Origin: JBNJEM01 sp051745935
Lineage (GTDB): Bacteria; Planctomycetota; Planctomycetia; Pirellulales; Pirellulaceae
Reading direction: 5' to 3'
DNA: 17,385 nucleotides
NCBI GenBank assembly: GCA_051745935.1
Contig: JBNJEM010000083.1
Location: forward strand, 1 to 17,385
The translations under genes and the position numbers were made by a program. Position 1 is the first letter of the stretch. Each line of letters opens with the position of its first letter. The notes beneath the pieces were generated by a model. That model saw nothing but the letters and a program-made list of their open reading frames with translations. It made no database searches and had not been told where the DNA came from. Shown piece by piece: positions 7,540 to 14,990 of this stretch.

Positions 7540-7890
7540 CAACCCTGAATTGCAAGATCGGGGCGTGTTTTCCCAAAACCGCAGCCAAGTCTTCAGGGGC
7601 TGCTGGATGTCGGCGGCGGGACCCTACCCAAGTCCATGGTCGCCCGAGGCGTCCAAGTGTCCATTAGAGAGAATCGCACGGAACAACGCAAAACCCATTG
7701 ATATGAAACCACTTAAGGGCCGTTCTCTTGTCAGAATCTACTGGAAGATCCGTTGAAACGGGCGCTACAGGCGCGGGGGTTGCTTGCCACATCCGTTAGA
7801 ACGCGCGGTACGCGCACACGCCGCGGCGGCCAAACACGATGACAGGGAGCCCTCTGTTTACCGCTCGTCTCCACAGCGGAAACGGGCAGC

Positions 7891-7910
7891 TAGTGCTTTG
7901 TCGCGGCTTA
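7891..7910 (+). mobile_element. Solo end of the MITE-like element
   Basis: TAGTGCTTTGTC (7891-7902) is identical to the outer 12 bases of the right end of the element at 4905-5110, including the leading TA, and is followed by a degenerate continuation. No inverted partner is visible within the next few hundred bases, so it is either a decayed remnant or a chance match to the most conserved part. Confidence 0.5.
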
Positions 7911-7965
7911 ATCATCATCTAGAGTTTTCAGTTTGAGTTTATTTAGCCGATTGGCGGCGATGGAT

Positions 7966-7986
7966 GTCAGCCTTTTCCAGGCTGAC
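7966..7986. other. Perfect 8-bp hairpin upstream of xseB
   Basis: GTCAGCCT (7966-7973) and AGGCTGAC (7979-7986) form a perfect stem with a 5-nt loop. No T-tract follows on either strand, so a classical terminator is unlikely. It lies 100 bp before the xseB start and could be part of its leader or an operator. Confidence 0.6.
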
Positions 7987-8086
7987 GGCGATTGACCGAG
8001 AATCTTGCCGTGTCGCGCTCGATTCACGGCTCTCGGGCTGGAAAGCCTGACCGACGCCAATCGGATGGTTGGGAGTTGCACGGACC

Positions 8087-8458
8087 ATGGGCAAGAAAAA
8101 AGTGGACCGGGGAGAACAGGCTGACGAGGAGTCGCTGTCGTTTGAGCAAGCGATGGCTAAACTGGACGAGACGGTGTCTCGATTGGAAGACGGCGAGCTT
8201 GGTCTGGACGAATCGCTGCTCGAATACGAGCGGGGCATTAAGTATCTGAAACAGTGTTATTCCCGGCTGGAACGGGCTCAGCGAAAAATCGAGCTGTTGG
8301 CGGGGATCGGCGAGGATGGAGAGGCACGCGGCACGCCGTTTGACGAGTCGGAGTTGTCGTTGGAGGAAAAGCAGGCCTCCCGTGGGCGGCGTCGTTCGCG
8401 GGCACAAGGCGACGATGCGTCTCAAGATGGATTGGACGAGTCGGGATCCCTGTTTTAG
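8087..8458 (+). CDS. xseB: Exodeoxyribonuclease VII small subunit
   Basis: With ATG 8087 the product has 123 residues. Residues about 18-68 carry the family pattern: SFEQAMAKLDETVSRLEDGE, then LDESLLEYERG and a helical LKQCYSRLERAQRKIELL stretch. XseB packs on the coiled coils of XseA, several copies per large subunit, and is required for exonuclease VII activity. Family members usually have about 60-85 residues; here a tail of roughly 50 residues follows, charged and with an RGRRRSR basic patch, probably disordered. A TTG six codons upstream (8069) is possible, but the ATG gives the more usual N-terminus and has GGGAG at 8071-8075. xseA lies 770 bp upstream; ispA follows after 178 bp. Confidence 0.93.
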   Translation: MGKKKVDRGEQADEESLSFEQAMAKLDETVSRLEDGELGLDESLLEYERGIKYLKQCYSRLERAQRKIELLAGIGEDGEARGTPFDESELSLEEKQASRGRRRSRAQGDDASQDGLDESGSLF

Positions 8459-8636
8459 ACTAGAGGGGGGGGCGGGCGGTGGCGCGACAACAATTCGACG
8501 AGTCGTGGAGGCTCGGACTGGGCGGCGGAGCCCCGCTACAGCAGGGGATTGGCGAATGGCGAACCGGCGATTGGCAGCAGTGTGGGGCCACCACGGCTGA
8601 GTCGTTATTGGATGGGCAAAACATTCGATCGTATTA
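8459..8636. other. xseB-ispA intergenic region
   Basis: A G-rich run directly follows the xseB stop. CCCC (8532-8535) and GGGG (8543-8546) could close a small stem, and GATTGGC-type units repeat near 8548-8577. No terminator with a T-tract is visible, so read-through from xseB into ispA is plausible. Confidence 0.4.
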
Positions 8637-9518
8637 ATGAATTCCTTTTCCGAGCATGCTCGTAGGTTGCGGTTGGAAGTCGGCGAAGCGCTCGACCGAT
8701 ACACGCGTCGCGAGGAACGCTTTCCCGAGACGCTGCGGGAGGCGATGCGCCATAGTCTTTTGGGCGCGGGCAAGCGATTGAGGCCGATGTTGGTTTTGTT
8801 GGCGGCGGAGGCATGCGGCGGCCCGCGTGACGGGGCGCTGTCGGCGGCCTGTGCGGTGGAGATGGTGCACACGTACTCCTTGATCCATGACGATCTTCCC
8901 GCCATGGACGACGACGACCTGCGGCGGGGCCGACCGAGTTGTCACGCTCAGTTTGGCGAGGCCATGGCGGTGTTGGCGGGCGACGCCTTGTTGACCAAGG
9001 CGTTTGAGGTGTTGGCGCGAGACATTCACCCCCCCCACGTGGCCGCTGCCTGTTGTGCGGCGTTGGGGCGAGCGGCTGGGCCAACCGCGTTGGTGGGCGG
9101 GCAGGTCGATGACATGGAGGCGGAGCGGGACGGGGGCGACTTGGGGGTGTTGGAGTCGATTCATGCTCGCAAAACAGGCGCGTTGATCAATGTTTCATTG
9201 CGGTTGGGCGGGTTGGTGTCGGGGGCTGGCGAGGAACACTTGGAGGCCCTCGGTTCCTACGGCGATAAACTGGGGCTCGCCTTCCAAATTGTCGATGACA
9301 TCCTGGATCTGCGGGGGGACGAAGTGGCGATGGGCAAACGGTTGGGGCAGGACTCGGCTCGCGGCAAGTTAACGTTTCCCGCCATTTTGGGACTGGAGGA
9401 GAGCGAGCGCCGTGCCGGGCAACTTGTCACCGAGGCGGAAGCGGCGTTGGGACCGCTGAAAGACCGCGCCGAAAACCTTGTTTCACTGGCCCGTTACGTG
9501 GTTGAAAGAAGTCGATGA
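8637..9518 (+). CDS. ispA: Polyprenyl synthetase, farnesyl/geranylgeranyl diphosphate synthase type
   Basis: The product has 293 residues, normal for the family. The first aspartate-rich motif is DDLPAMD (85-91) in the setting TYSLIHDD, the same wording as in E. coli IspA. The second is DDILD (220-224). GKRLRP (45-50), KTG (179-181) and GKLTFP (243-248) bind the substrate phosphates. Tyr at -5 and Ser at -4 before the first motif suggest a short-chain (C15, perhaps C20) product; chain length cannot be settled from sequence. It condenses IPP with allylic diphosphates in the cytoplasm. No Shine-Dalgarno is seen before ATG 8637 and no alternative start fits better. Its stop overlaps the dxs start by 4 bp (ATGA), indicating translational coupling. 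Confidence 0.95.
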   Translation: MNSFSEHARRLRLEVGEALDRYTRREERFPETLREAMRHSLLGAGKRLRPMLVLLAAEACGGPRDGALSAACAVEMVHTYSLIHDDLPAMDDDDLRRGRPSCHAQFGEAMAVLAGDALLTKAFEVLARDIHPPHVAAACCAALGRAAGPTALVGGQVDDMEAERDGGDLGVLESIHARKTGALINVSLRLGGLVSGAGEEHLEALGSYGDKLGLAFQIVDDILDLRGDEVAMGKRLGQDSARGKLTFPAILGLEESERRAGQLVTEAEAALGPLKDRAENLVSLARYVVERSR

Positions 9519-11467
9519 GCATCATGCATCCACTGCTGTCACAAATCCGATCGGCGCGCCGGCTACAGGAGATGTCCGTGGCCGAACTGAATCAGCTGGC
9601 GGGGGAAATTCGTGATGTCCTCCGCGGTTTGCTCAGCACGCGTTCCGCGCATTTCGCTTCCAATCTGGGGGTGGTGGAGCTCTGTTTGGCCTTGCACAGC
9701 GTGTTTGATTTCCGCCGCGATCGATTGATTTGGGACACGGGCCATCAGACTTACCCTCACAAACTCGTGACCGGGCGCTACCACGCGTTTTCGGGCATTC
9801 GCACCTTGGGGGGCTTGATGGGCTACCCGAATCCGAGCGAGAGTCCCTACGATCTATTCATGACGGGGCATGCCGGTTCGAGTCTCTCCACGCTGCTCGG
9901 GTTGTCCGTGGGGGATGAGCTCTCTGGAGAATCGGATCGCCACGCCGTGGCCGTGATTGGCGACGGCGCGTTTTCTTCGGGCATTGTGTTCGAGGCGATG
10001 AACAATGTCGGCGGCATGAAAAAGAAGCTGCTGATGGTTCTCAATGACAACAAAATGTCAATTTGTCCGCGCGTCGGCGGACTGGCGGACTACCTGGACC
10101 GGCTGCGAGCGAATCCGGCCTACACCGGTTTGAAGAGCGAAGTGCTCCGAACACTCGGCAGGATGCCCGTGTTGGGTGACCCGGCCGAACGGTTCTTGGG
10201 CCAGCTCAAAGAGGCGGTGAAGGCTGGGCTGCATGGCGGAATGTTGTTCGAGGACTTGGGGTTCCGCTACATTGGACCGATCGACGGCCATAATATCACG
10301 TTGCTGCGGAAGTACTTCCAGATGGTCAGAAAGTTGGACGATCCCGTCCTGCTGCACGTGGTCACGGAGAAGGGCCGCGGGTTCGAACCGGCGGAGAACG
10401 ATCCAGCCTATTTCCACGCGCCGCCCGCGCTCTCGGCCAAGCCTGACCAATCCGGCCCAAAAACACAAGGCGGCAGCCAGACGTACACGCACTGTGTGCG
10501 AGATGCCTTGCTCACGCAAATGCGGCGCGACTCGCGGGTCACCGTGATGACGGCCGCCATGTGTCAGGGCAACAAGCTCGAGCCGGTTCGGGAAGAGTTT
10601 CCGGATCGGTTTTTTGATACTGGAATCTGTGAATCCCACGCGGTGGCCTTCGCGGCGGGGTTGGCCAAGAGCGAGTTGCGGCCCGTGGTGGATATCTATA
10701 GCACGTTCCTGCAACGGGCATACGACCAGATCTTTCAAGAGGTGGCGTTGCAGAATCTGCCCGTCGTGTTCGCGCTGGACCGCGCTGGTTTGACGGGCCC
10801 GGACGGGCCGACTCACCACGGGGTCTTCGACCTGAGCTACTTGCGAGCGTTTCCCAACATGGTCGTGATGGCTCCCGGCGACGCGGCTGATGTTCCGGCC
10901 ATGCTCGATTTCGCGCTGCATCACGACGCCCCGTCCGCGATTCGTTATCCCAAAGCCTCGGCCGCGACCATCTCGCGAAATGTTCAGCCGCCGCGTCTGG
11001 GCCGCGCCGAGGTGTTACACTGGGGCGGCGACGGGGCCATTGTTTGCTGTGGTACACTGCTCGGAGATTGCCTCCAGGCCTCCAACACGTTGCGTCAACA
11101 AGGACTCGATGTCGCGGTGGTCAACGCCCGTTTCGTGAAACCCTTGGATCAAGATTTGATACGCCGGGTGCTCACCGAGTGCGGATGGGTCGTGACCGTT
11201 GAAGAGGGCGTGCTCTGCGGTGGCTTCGGCAGCGCGCTGCTCGAGGCCGCCAATGACATGCGGCTCGATACCAGTAGGCTCCGGCGGTTGGGAATCCCCG
11301 ATGAATTCGTGGAACACGGTGAGCGAGCGGAATTGTTGGCCAACCTGCAACTCGACGCGCCCGGAATCGTGCGAGTCTGCCAAGAGTGGGCCGAGCGGTT
11401 CCAGCACCAGCAGCTCCCCCGCAGTGGCGCCATGCGGGGGCGCGAAGCGAGTCAGTCCCATGAGTAA
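9515..11467 (+). CDS. dxs: 1-deoxy-D-xylulose-5-phosphate synthase
   Basis: The product has 650 residues. It condenses pyruvate and glyceraldehyde 3-phosphate with thiamine diphosphate to make DXP, the entry step of the MEP pathway. The N-terminal thiamine domain has SAHFASNLG (His46), DTGHQTYPHK (74-83), GDG (149-151) and NDNKMSI (177-183). The pyrimidine-binding domain has Glu373 in CESHAV, then YSTFLQRAYDQ and THHGVFDLSYL (433-443). The C-terminal transketolase domain contains a VEEGVLCGGFG stretch. Two spots differ from E. coli-like enzymes: GHSSTS reads GHAGSSLS (119-126) and EQHAV reads ESHAV. The last ~20 residues are a poorly conserved tail. It overlaps ispA by 4 bp and nadK by 8 bp, so the three are almost certainly one operon. 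Confidence 0.95.
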   Translation: MSIMHPLLSQIRSARRLQEMSVAELNQLAGEIRDVLRGLLSTRSAHFASNLGVVELCLALHSVFDFRRDRLIWDTGHQTYPHKLVTGRYHAFSGIRTLGGLMGYPNPSESPYDLFMTGHAGSSLSTLLGLSVGDELSGESDRHAVAVIGDGAFSSGIVFEAMNNVGGMKKKLLMVLNDNKMSICPRVGGLADYLDRLRANPAYTGLKSEVLRTLGRMPVLGDPAERFLGQLKEAVKAGLHGGMLFEDLGFRYIGPIDGHNITLLRKYFQMVRKLDDPVLLHVVTEKGRGFEPAENDPAYFHAPPALSAKPDQSGPKTQGGSQTYTHCVRDALLTQMRRDSRVTVMTAAMCQGNKLEPVREEFPDRFFDTGICESHAVAFAAGLAKSELRPVVDIYSTFLQRAYDQIFQEVALQNLPVVFALDRAGLTGPDGPTHHGVFDLSYLRAFPNMVVMAPGDAADVPAMLDFALHHDAPSAIRYPKASAATISRNVQPPRLGRAEVLHWGGDGAIVCCGTLLGDCLQASNTLRQQGLDVAVVNARFVKPLDQDLIRRVLTECGWVVTVEEGVLCGGFGSALLEAANDMRLDTSRLRRLGIPDEFVEHGERAELLANLQLDAPGIVRVCQEWAERFQHQQLPRSGAMRGREASQSHE

Positions 11468-12359
11468 GCAGACGGAGGCCTCATCGCGGCGGGACGAAAC
11501 AATGATCCCGTGGCAAGGCCACCATCCCATTCGTGTTTTGCTGTTGGGCAATGGGGATCGCCCACACGTGCACGCGGAGGCGGATCGCTTGCGTTCCGTT
11601 ATCGAGCAGTATGCCGAGATCGTGCTAAGCGACTTTCAACGGCGGGAAGATCTGCAAGGGGCACCGGCTGATTTTGCCGTGGTGCTCGGCGGGGATGGCT
11701 CCATTCTGCACGCGGTCAAACAATTAGGCGCCCATCAAATCCCCGTGCTGGGCGTAAACCTGGGAAGACTGGGGTTCCTGGCGGCCATTTCTCCCGACCA
11801 GTTCAGGCACGTCTTTCCCGACATTTGCCGCGGCGAGTGCCGCGTCGTCGATCATCTGATGCTGGCGTGTAGCATCTTGCGCGACCAAACGGTGATTCAC
11901 CACCACCTGGGCCTGAACGAGACCGCCATCATGGGGGGCGCGCCGTTTTCCATTGTTGATATCGATCTTTACATTGACTCCGTTTGGGCAACTACCTATA
12001 GTTGCGACGGCCTAATTATCAGCACGCCGGTCGGGTCCACGGCCCACAACTTGTCGGCTGGAGGACCGATCCTGCGGAAGAGCATGCAGGCATTTGTGAT
12101 TTCGCCGATCAGCCCCCATACGTTAACGGTCCGCCCGGTTGTTGATCGGGCCGATCGAACCTATGAGCTGGTGGTTCGAAAACCGCATGCCTCCGTGTCC
12201 GTGGTCGTTGATGGACGAGTGGTTTGTCAGCTGACCGAAGGGGATCGCGTGCGAATTTGCCAAGCGGAACCTCGGTTTCACATGATTGAGGTGGGCGAGC
12301 AGAACTATTATCGAACATTGCGTGAGAAACTGGGCTGGCGGGGACACATTCGCCACTGA
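11460..12359 (+). CDS. nadK: NAD kinase
   Basis: With ATG 11460 the product has 299 residues, typical for bacterial NadK. It phosphorylates NAD to NADP with ATP or polyphosphate. The GGDG motif is at 77-80, NLGRLGFL at 100-107, NETAI at 153-157, and the glycine-rich core with DGLIISTPVGSTAH at 183-196 followed by LSAGGPI. The usual GSTAY reads GSTAH. The frame is open upstream inside dxs, but family-like sequence starts only after 11460, which also gives the normal 8-bp overlap with the dxs stop; ATG 11502 is a possible later start. NADP is the reductant for the MEP pathway reductoisomerase, so the linkage with dxs and ispA makes biochemical sense (inference). Confidence 0.95.
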   Translation: MSKQTEASSRRDETMIPWQGHHPIRVLLLGNGDRPHVHAEADRLRSVIEQYAEIVLSDFQRREDLQGAPADFAVVLGGDGSILHAVKQLGAHQIPVLGVNLGRLGFLAAISPDQFRHVFPDICRGECRVVDHLMLACSILRDQTVIHHHLGLNETAIMGGAPFSIVDIDLYIDSVWATTYSCDGLIISTPVGSTAHNLSAGGPILRKSMQAFVISPISPHTLTVRPVVDRADRTYELVVRKPHASVSVVVDGRVVCQLTEGDRVRICQAEPRFHMIEVGEQNYYRTLREKLGWRGHIRH

Positions 12360-12405
12360 GCGGGGTGGCAGCCAGCCCTCGACCGGTTTTCCTCCTTTAT
12401 TCAGC

Positions 12406-13359
12406 ATGGATGCACGAATCATGAATGCGCGCGACACACTGGCCACCGTGCTTGTTACCCTTTGTCTCCTTCCCCATTGGAACGCGTCCAACCCCGTGTT
12501 GGCTGGGGAAACGAACCCGGAAAGCGTTTTGGCGACGGCTAAGAATAACGCCTTGGAAACCAAACATCGACTAGAATACAAGTTCACCGACGGGGAAGTG
12601 ATACAGTGGAAGGTTCAGCACCTGGGAACGACGGAAGCCACGGTGCAAGGCAATACGCAAACGTCCAAAATGCGAGCCGTTTCGACCAAGCAATGGGAAA
12701 TCGTGGACGTCGACGACGAGGGGAATGCCACGTTTGTCCATTCGGTGCTGGATGTCGAGATGTGGCAGAAAGTTTCGGGACGGGAAGAGATTCGGTATAA
12801 CAGTGCCGAAGATGAAACGCCCCCGCCCGAATATCGAAACGCCGCCAAAACGGTGGGCGTGCCGTTGGCGACGGTCAAAATCTCGCCGTCTGGAAAGGTG
12901 TTGGAACGGGACGAGAAACCTCGGCACATTCATTCCGGCCTGGGCAACATTGCCGTGCCGCTGCCGACCGATCCGGTCAAGGTGGGACAGAGTTGGAAAG
13001 TCTCGAACAAAATTCGCGTCAGCCGCCGGGACGGCAAAGTACTGCGCATCAAAACGCGGCTCGTCTACACCCTGAAATCCGTCAAAAGTGGGGTGGCGAC
13101 CATCACCGTCAGAACCGAAGTCGTGACGCCAGTGAATGATCCGCAAATCGAGGCCCAGTTGGTCCAGCAACTCATTGAGGGTGAACTGAAATTCGACGTG
13201 GATGCGGGACGACTGATGTCGCGGCGGGTCGATTGGGATGAGACGGTGGTCGGTTTCAACGGCAATGACAGCTTGATGAAGTATTTGGCTCGCTTCACTG
13301 AAGAACTGGTCGCGACCGAAAAAATGGCCAACCAACCGGCCGAGCCCGCGGCTCGCTAG
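12406..13359 (+). CDS. Secreted protein of unknown function
   Basis: The product has 317 residues with ATG 12406 (312 with ATG 12421). A hydrophobic segment, TLATVLVTLCLLPHW, followed by a plausible cleavage site near VLA-GE marks a signal peptide. The mature part is beta-rich: it opens with HRLEYKFTDGEVIQWKV, has a Pro-rich loop with EDETPPPEYRN, then a PLPTDPVKVGQSWKV segment. The plan recalls DUF6263-type planctomycete exported proteins, an uncertain recollection. There are no catalytic motifs or cysteines in the mature part. No clear Shine-Dalgarno helps choose between the two ATG codons. It starts 46 bp after nadK and may be read from the same transcript, though its role is unrelated as far as can be seen. 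Confidence 0.8.
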   Translation: MDARIMNARDTLATVLVTLCLLPHWNASNPVLAGETNPESVLATAKNNALETKHRLEYKFTDGEVIQWKVQHLGTTEATVQGNTQTSKMRAVSTKQWEIVDVDDEGNATFVHSVLDVEMWQKVSGREEIRYNSAEDETPPPEYRNAAKTVGVPLATVKISPSGKVLERDEKPRHIHSGLGNIAVPLPTDPVKVGQSWKVSNKIRVSRRDGKVLRIKTRLVYTLKSVKSGVATITVRTEVVTPVNDPQIEAQLVQQLIEGELKFDVDAGRLMSRRVDWDETVVGFNGNDSLMKYLARFTEELVATEKMANQPAEPAAR

Positions 13360-13423
13360 GAAACGGCCGGGACGGCGCGTCGTGGGATCGCCCGCGAAAC
13401 GGGGCGCGGTTGCTGAACAGCGG

Positions 13424-13527
13424 TATATTTCAGGCGGTTGGATTCTTCCGGATGGAACGTGGCCCGGCGCAAGCCGTCCTCCCGTTGGTCGGACTCGCGG
13501 CGGAGAAAGTCATCCGCGACCAGCATA
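13424..13527 (-). repeat. Full 104-bp dispersed repeat, reverse orientation
   Basis: It runs from TATATTTCAGG to GACCAGCATAAA and carries the core GTCCTCCCGTTGGTCGGAC at 13475-13493. Only one end keeps TATA; the other reads CATAAA. It shares that altered end with the next copy, suggesting the two arose from one another. Confidence 0.92.
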
Positions 13528-13561
13528 AAACACGGATCATGCACAGTCACAAGTCGAACCT

Positions 13562-13667
13562 TATTTTTCAGGCGGTCGGATGTCCCCGGGTGGAAAGCGG
13601 CCCGGCGCAAGCCGTCCTCCCGTTGGTTGGACTCGCGGCGGACCAAGTCATCGGGGACCAGCATAAA
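13562..13667 (-). repeat. Full dispersed repeat, reverse orientation, second of a pair
   Basis: It runs from TATTTTTCAGG to GACCAGCATAAA, with the core GTCCTCCCGTTGGTTGGAC at about 13615-13633, one base different in the inner mismatch. It lies 34 bp from the previous copy and ends exactly one base before the GTG taken as the start of the next gene. Confidence 0.92.
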
Positions 13668-14897
13668 GTGTCGACCCCCTCGGGAATAACGGATGCGAAC
13701 CGTCCGCGCGGGACATTCAGACCGGAGCGGGCCGCGCCGCGCTATCGGTGGTGGTCCGGAAGTTGGTTCGTCTGCCTGGCGGTCATTCTATCGTTCGCCC
13801 TGCCGGTTTTTGGCGTGGAGCAAGTGTCGTTTCAACGGGATGGTCGCCAACAATACGTGGCCGGCAAACTGCTGGTTGAAGACCAAGAGGGTGGCGTACT
13901 CCTGCTGTCCCCCGATCGCACGCTCTGGGTCATTCCACAAGAGGAAATTATACGCCGCGATCACGATGATGCGCCGTATCGTCCGCTGACGGATACGGAG
14001 ATGACGGAACAGCTACTCGATGAACTTCCCGACGGTTTTCACGTCCATGATACCGCTCACTACTTGATCTTTTACAACACCTCCCCAGCCTATGCTCGCT
14101 GGTGCGGCAGCTTGTATGAACGCTTGCACCGGGGCTTCCACAATTACTGGAACAACCGCGGCTTCCCGTTGCGCGAACCCGAACAACGGCTGGTGGCTTT
14201 GGTGTTCGATCGCCGCCGTTCGTTTCAAGAGTACGCCGAACCGGAATTGGGCGAGTCGGCGGCCTCCATGATCGGCTATTACAACATGCGAACCAACCGG
14301 GTGACCATGTACGATTTGACGGGGATCGATGGGCTGCGCGGCCGGCGGGGGCGGAGCGGCACGACGGGCGCGCACATCAACCATATCCTGTCCCAGCCGG
14401 CCGCCGAGCGGACGGTCGCCACCATCGTGCACGAAGCGACGCATCAGTTGGCCTATAACAGTGGCCTGCAGACCCGCTATGCCGACAACCCCACGTGGGT
14501 GAGCGAGGGGATCGCTGTCTTTTTCGAAACGCCCGACTTGGGCAGCTCGAGAGGCTGGCGATCAATCGGTGGTGTTCATCCGCTCTACTTGCCCAAGTTC
14601 CTCCGGTCGCTGGCAACCCGCGACGACGATCCACTCACCACCCTGCTCAATGACGACGCGCGGTTCCGTGACCCGAAAACCTCGAGTCAAGCCTATGCGG
14701 ACGCCTGGGCCCTGAACTATTATCTGTTGCGCGTGCGGCATGAAGATTACGTCGAGTACCTGCAAGAGCTGGCCAACCAGAAGCCCTTGGTGGAACAAGA
14801 CACCAAACAGCGAATCGCTCGTTTTCGCCGCGCCTTCGGCGACGATCTCCAGCAGCTCAGCCGGAAATGGCTCCGGTATATGCAGGGGGTCCGCTAG
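13668..14897 (+). CDS. Secreted DUF1570-type putative zinc metallopeptidase
   Basis: With GTG 13668 the product has 409 residues. A long basic N-terminus leads to a hydrophobic segment, WFVCLAVILSFALPVFG, then a likely cleavage near VFG-VE, so export is expected. The catalytic-looking motif is VHEATHQLAYNSG, a true HExxH (residues 255-259), followed by WVSEGIAVFFE with Glu280 as a likely third zinc ligand, the gluzincin pattern. The family is a planctomycete-rich one known as DUF1570; substrate unknown. The frame stays open upstream to 13410 through both repeat copies, but that extension would be repeat-encoded. GTG 13668 has GGGGA at 13652-13656, eleven bases upstream, and begins right after the repeat; the start is uncertain. 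The C-terminal part is helical and ends LSRKWLRYMQG. Confidence 0.85.
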   Translation: MSTPSGITDANRPRGTFRPERAAPRYRWWSGSWFVCLAVILSFALPVFGVEQVSFQRDGRQQYVAGKLLVEDQEGGVLLLSPDRTLWVIPQEEIIRRDHDDAPYRPLTDTEMTEQLLDELPDGFHVHDTAHYLIFYNTSPAYARWCGSLYERLHRGFHNYWNNRGFPLREPEQRLVALVFDRRRSFQEYAEPELGESAASMIGYYNMRTNRVTMYDLTGIDGLRGRRGRSGTTGAHINHILSQPAAERTVATIVHEATHQLAYNSGLQTRYADNPTWVSEGIAVFFETPDLGSSRGWRSIGGVHPLYLPKFLRSLATRDDDPLTTLLNDDARFRDPKTSSQAYADAWALNYYLLRVRHEDYVEYLQELANQKPLVEQDTKQRIARFRRAFGDDLQQLSRKWLRYMQGVR

Positions 14898-14903
14898 GTA
14901 TGA

Positions 14904-14938
14904 GTCCCACATCTCGGGACACTCGGTAAATGACCGAG
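14904..14938 (+). terminator. Twin hairpins after the DUF1570 gene, possible terminator region
   Basis: GTCCC/GGGAC (14904-14908 with 14916-14920) is followed at once by CTCGGT/ACCGAG (14922-14927 with 14933-14938). They begin seven bases after the stop codon. No T-tract follows, so termination, if any, would not be classical. Confidence 0.4.
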
Positions 14939-14962
14939 CGTGATTTCGCGAGACCCCGGGAG

Positions 14963-14990
14963 AACAACGAACAACGAACAAAGAACAACG
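14963..14990. repeat. Four tandem copies of the 7-bp unit AACAACG
   Basis: The units are at 14963, 14970, 14977 and 14984; only the third differs, by one base (AACAAAG). This is a short minisatellite between two genes. Confidence 0.9.

Larger units (their letters stand above)
7317..8086. other. Long non-coding region between xseA and xseB
   Basis: No convincing gene is present. It contains a palindromic TTTTTGTC cluster (7432-7497), a perfect TATAAT (7534-7539), a GCAGCC/GGCTGC hairpin (7581-7586 with 7598-7603), a solo MITE-like end (7891) and a strong hairpin (7966-7986). A 95-codon frame from 7469 is open but lacks a Shine-Dalgarno and any recognisable composition; I treat it as chance. 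Confidence 0.6.

Noticed and set aside
7541..7740. 6S RNA, SRP RNA, tmRNA or RNase P RNA
   Set aside because: A promoter-like box and a hairpin are present, but none of the sequence hallmarks of these RNAs could be found; kept only as an unassigned transcript candidate.
7469..7756. 95-codon frame between xseA and xseB
   Set aside because: No Shine-Dalgarno, odd composition, crosses the repeat cluster and the TATAAT box.
13356..13664. Minus-strand frame of 102 codons across the two inverted repeats
   Set aside because: It consists of two translated repeat copies and has no independent coding evidence.
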